The notes beneath the pieces were generated by a model that saw only the letters and a list, made by a program, of their open reading frames with translations, made no database searches and was not told the DNA's origin. DNA of 21,479 nucleotides from contig JAGYYN010010724.1 of the NCBI GenBank assembly GCA_021441665.1, positions 1-21,479 on the forward strand, read 5' to 3'. Shown piece by piece: positions 19,623 through 21,479 of this stretch. A program made the translations under genes and the position numbers. Each line of letters begins with the position of its first letter. Within the stretch, counting starts at the first letter, position 1. Source of the stretch: Euplotes cf. woodruffi 2 WChen-2021 (Eukaryota > Ciliophora > Spirotrichea > Euplotida > Euplotidae).

Positions 19623-21479
19623 ATGGCACAAAAGGCATATGACCAAAGCTTCTTTCAAAATTTATCAACCAAGAAAAGTTTAATTTTTAAACGTGACAGA
19701 AGCTCAAATGTCAACCAAAGTTTATTGCCAGCTGTCACTGGCAGAGATAACTTACAAATGAATGATTCTTCGAGCTTTTATAATTCAGTTGGTAAGTAAA
19801 AGTTTCTTTTATTCGCAGTTGTGAATAATTACATAAATACTAATGAATTAGTTAAATAATGTAATGTTTAGGACAAAAGCAAAGACTGCAGAGGAACTTA
19901 AATAGCACTTCATTTGATGCATCTTCTCCTCGGTAATATAAATCCTTTAATCAGTTAATTTATTATTACAACTAAAATACCTATTTGTAACTGTAAACTT
20001 ATAAAAGTAAAATAGATTTGCAAACTTGAGAAATACAAACGCAGGCCTAGGCTTAAGAGAAATCAAAGGACTGAATCCTTCGATAAGTTTCGACTCATTT
20101 TCATCGATTTCTCCAAGAAATGAGAGTCTACAACCTCACGTGAGTAGTAGTAATCTAGTCGCCCCCTATTCTACAAAAGCATCACAAAAGCGGACCTTTA
20201 TGAATAGAAGAATTAATAGTAAGCAAAAATATAACTTTACAATAATCTAGTTGCGTTGCAAGCAAAGTTAGAGTTGGAGCAAGAAAGAAATAAAGTACTA
20301 AAAAAGAAGTTCGATGAGGCTGCTCATAAATAAACTCGAGAAACATTGAGAAAACTTACGATACAAAGAGTTCAAGCGCTATAACCCTCCTGCGATGATG
20401 GATTTGCCCACCAAACAGATCCCAGACTATAACTATCGTGATTACTGATTAAATAAAGAGAGAAGTCTTCCGAAGTTTTTTGCTAAATATGAACAATCTA
20501 GGAAGACTGAAGAAGAGCAAAAACAAGCAAAAAATAAAATTGAGCCGAGGTACTTCACTTTGATCCTTGATGACAAAGTCAAAAATCAATCGAACCAGCC
20601 GCAGAAAAAGAAAGAAGCACCACCTATGCCAAATTACTCAGTCAATGCAGAGAAGAACCAGTTGTTCGATCAGCTTGGAATTAAATAAATTCAATGCTGA
20701 TGATACGATTGATAAATCAGTTTTTGAGAAAATGAAAGCAAGTGATGTACATTCTCCTACTAGAGTAAGTTAACACAGTAATTTGTTGTTTTAGAAATTC
20801 GGCGCGCTACAGGGCAATATTAATAGCAAGATCAGTAAAGCTCTCGGGACTAGAATCAAGCTACGTCCTTACAGAAAGTTCAGAGTCATCGCTATTTGAG
20901 TTGTAAATACGCTGCATTACTACCACACGATAAAGAAGATGAAATAAAGAAATCAACACTGTTCGTCAATCTAGCCAACTCGGAATGTACAGTACATTAA
21001 TGAAAGTTTACACATCTTGGGTCATCAAGGAATTTGCATCGTTCTTTCGGTCGATATTGAACTCAGAGACTGAAAATCTAAACTTCACTAAGGTCTCGTA
21101 TGACTCAAGTAATCTCGAGCAGATAAATAGAATTTTTGAGCAGGTTAAATTCCGAGTAATATACTTTTTAAAGTAAGTTTTATGCATAATAACCTCAGGC
21201 AACTTAACAAGATCTCGACAGAAGGCATGCCTCAGCTTTTCACCGACTTCCTTCACGACCTTGTGCAGCACGGGTCTTACATCCCCAAAGACTTAGTGAC
21301 TCAATTTGAAAGCAGCAGGCTGGACTTTGATGAGAACAGCACTCTGTTCAACGTCAGCGACAGCACGAAAAAGTTTATGCTGCTGTACACTTGAATCGGA
21401 AAGGTAAAGACAAATAATCAGCTTTAGGGTATCATAAATCAAGTTTTCATTAGTAAAAATGCATTTGGAGTCAAAATTA
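19623..21479 (+). CDS. large hypothetical protein, N-terminal part (cut by window edge), three +1 frameshifts
   Basis: Not recognised. ATG 19623 (MAQKAYDQSFFQNLS). Exons 19623-19791, 19872-19932, 20016-20218, 20251-20764, 20795-21172, 21199-21403 and 21428 to the edge; introns of 80, 83, 32, 30, 26 and 24 nt, all GT-AG with matching phases. Slips at 20331, 20686 and 20945 are all AAA-TAA-A. The first 140 residues are Ser/Asn-rich and disordered. A charged helix follows (ALQAKLELEQERNKVLKKKF), then a linker with Pro (NPPAMMDLPTKQIPDY), an acidic/basic stretch, and from about residue 320 a more folded region with hydrophobic helices (RVIAICVVNTLHYYH, TSWVIKEFASFFRSIL, GMPQLFTDFLHDLVQHG). At least 485 residues fall inside the window. 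TGA is Cys at four or more sites. Confidence 0.75.
20328..20333 (+). other. +1 frameshift site AAA-TAA
   Basis: CAT AAA TAA followed by A. The skip at 20331 joins KKKFDEAAHK to KLEKHCENLRYKEF and 118 open codons. Confidence 0.8.
20683..20688 (+). other. +1 frameshift site AAA-TAA
   Basis: ATT AAA TAA followed by A. The skip at 20686 joins NQLFDQLGIK to KFNADDTIDKSVFEKM and a phased GTAAGT donor. Confidence 0.8.
20942..20947 (+). other. +1 frameshift site AAA-TAA
   Basis: ATG AAA TAA followed by A. The skip at 20945 joins HYYHTIKKMK to KEINTVRQSSQLGMYS. Confidence 0.8.

Overview
The window looks like nuclear DNA of a spirotrich ciliate of the genus Euplotes. Three independent signs agree. 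(1) UGA must be read as cysteine: in a DHHC palmitoyltransferase the catalytic Cys and two zinc-ligand Cys are TGA, and in a cytosolic carboxypeptidase five TGAs fall at positions where homologues commonly carry Cys. TGG is used for conserved Trp, and TAA/TAG still end genes. (2) Reading frames repeatedly move +1 at AAA-TAA or AAA-TAG, the known Euplotes ribosomal frameshift signal. I count 15 such sites in seven genes; 14 of the 15 are followed by A, giving AAATARA. (3) Introns are GT-AG, many only 24-32 nt, and intergenic DNA is very AT-rich. A standard-code ORF scan therefore breaks every gene into pieces; the models below were rebuilt by hand using UGA=Cys, GT-AG introns with matching phase, and +1 slips.

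Layout. 1-716: possible 3' end of a plus-strand gene. 717-1995 (-): basic Ser/Lys-rich unknown protein. 2344-4731 (-): CTD-small-phosphatase (NIF/FCP1-like) protein with a long acidic tail. 4732-7379: mostly AT-rich, with a GC-richer island at about 5700-6345 and two small ORFs. 7380-8059 (-) and 8156-9188 (+): two unknown proteins transcribed divergently from a 96-bp gap. 9332-9989 (+): PYM (partner of Y14-Mago), interrupted by a 160-bp TA-bounded insertion that behaves like a germline internal eliminated sequence. 10160-12137 (+): unknown protein with at least five apparent frameshifts. 12346-13965 (-): coiled-coil protein with three to four frameshifts. 14369-15625 (-): DHHC palmitoyltransferase. 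15733-19195 (-): cytosolic carboxypeptidase (tubulin deglutamylase family) of about 1100 residues. 19623-end (+): large unknown protein with three frameshifts, cut by the window edge.

About ten genes lie close together on both strands, with 96-430 bp gaps, no internal C4A4/G4T4 telomere repeats, and one insertion that splicing cannot remove. This suits a micronuclear (germline) contig, or an unusually long somatic chromosome, better than ordinary Euplotes nanochromosomes. I see no operon logic. Several genes have roles linked to cilia, membranes or RNA in other eukaryotes (tubulin deglutamylation, palmitoylation, exon-junction-complex recycling, CTD-type phosphatase), but their proximity need not mean joint function.
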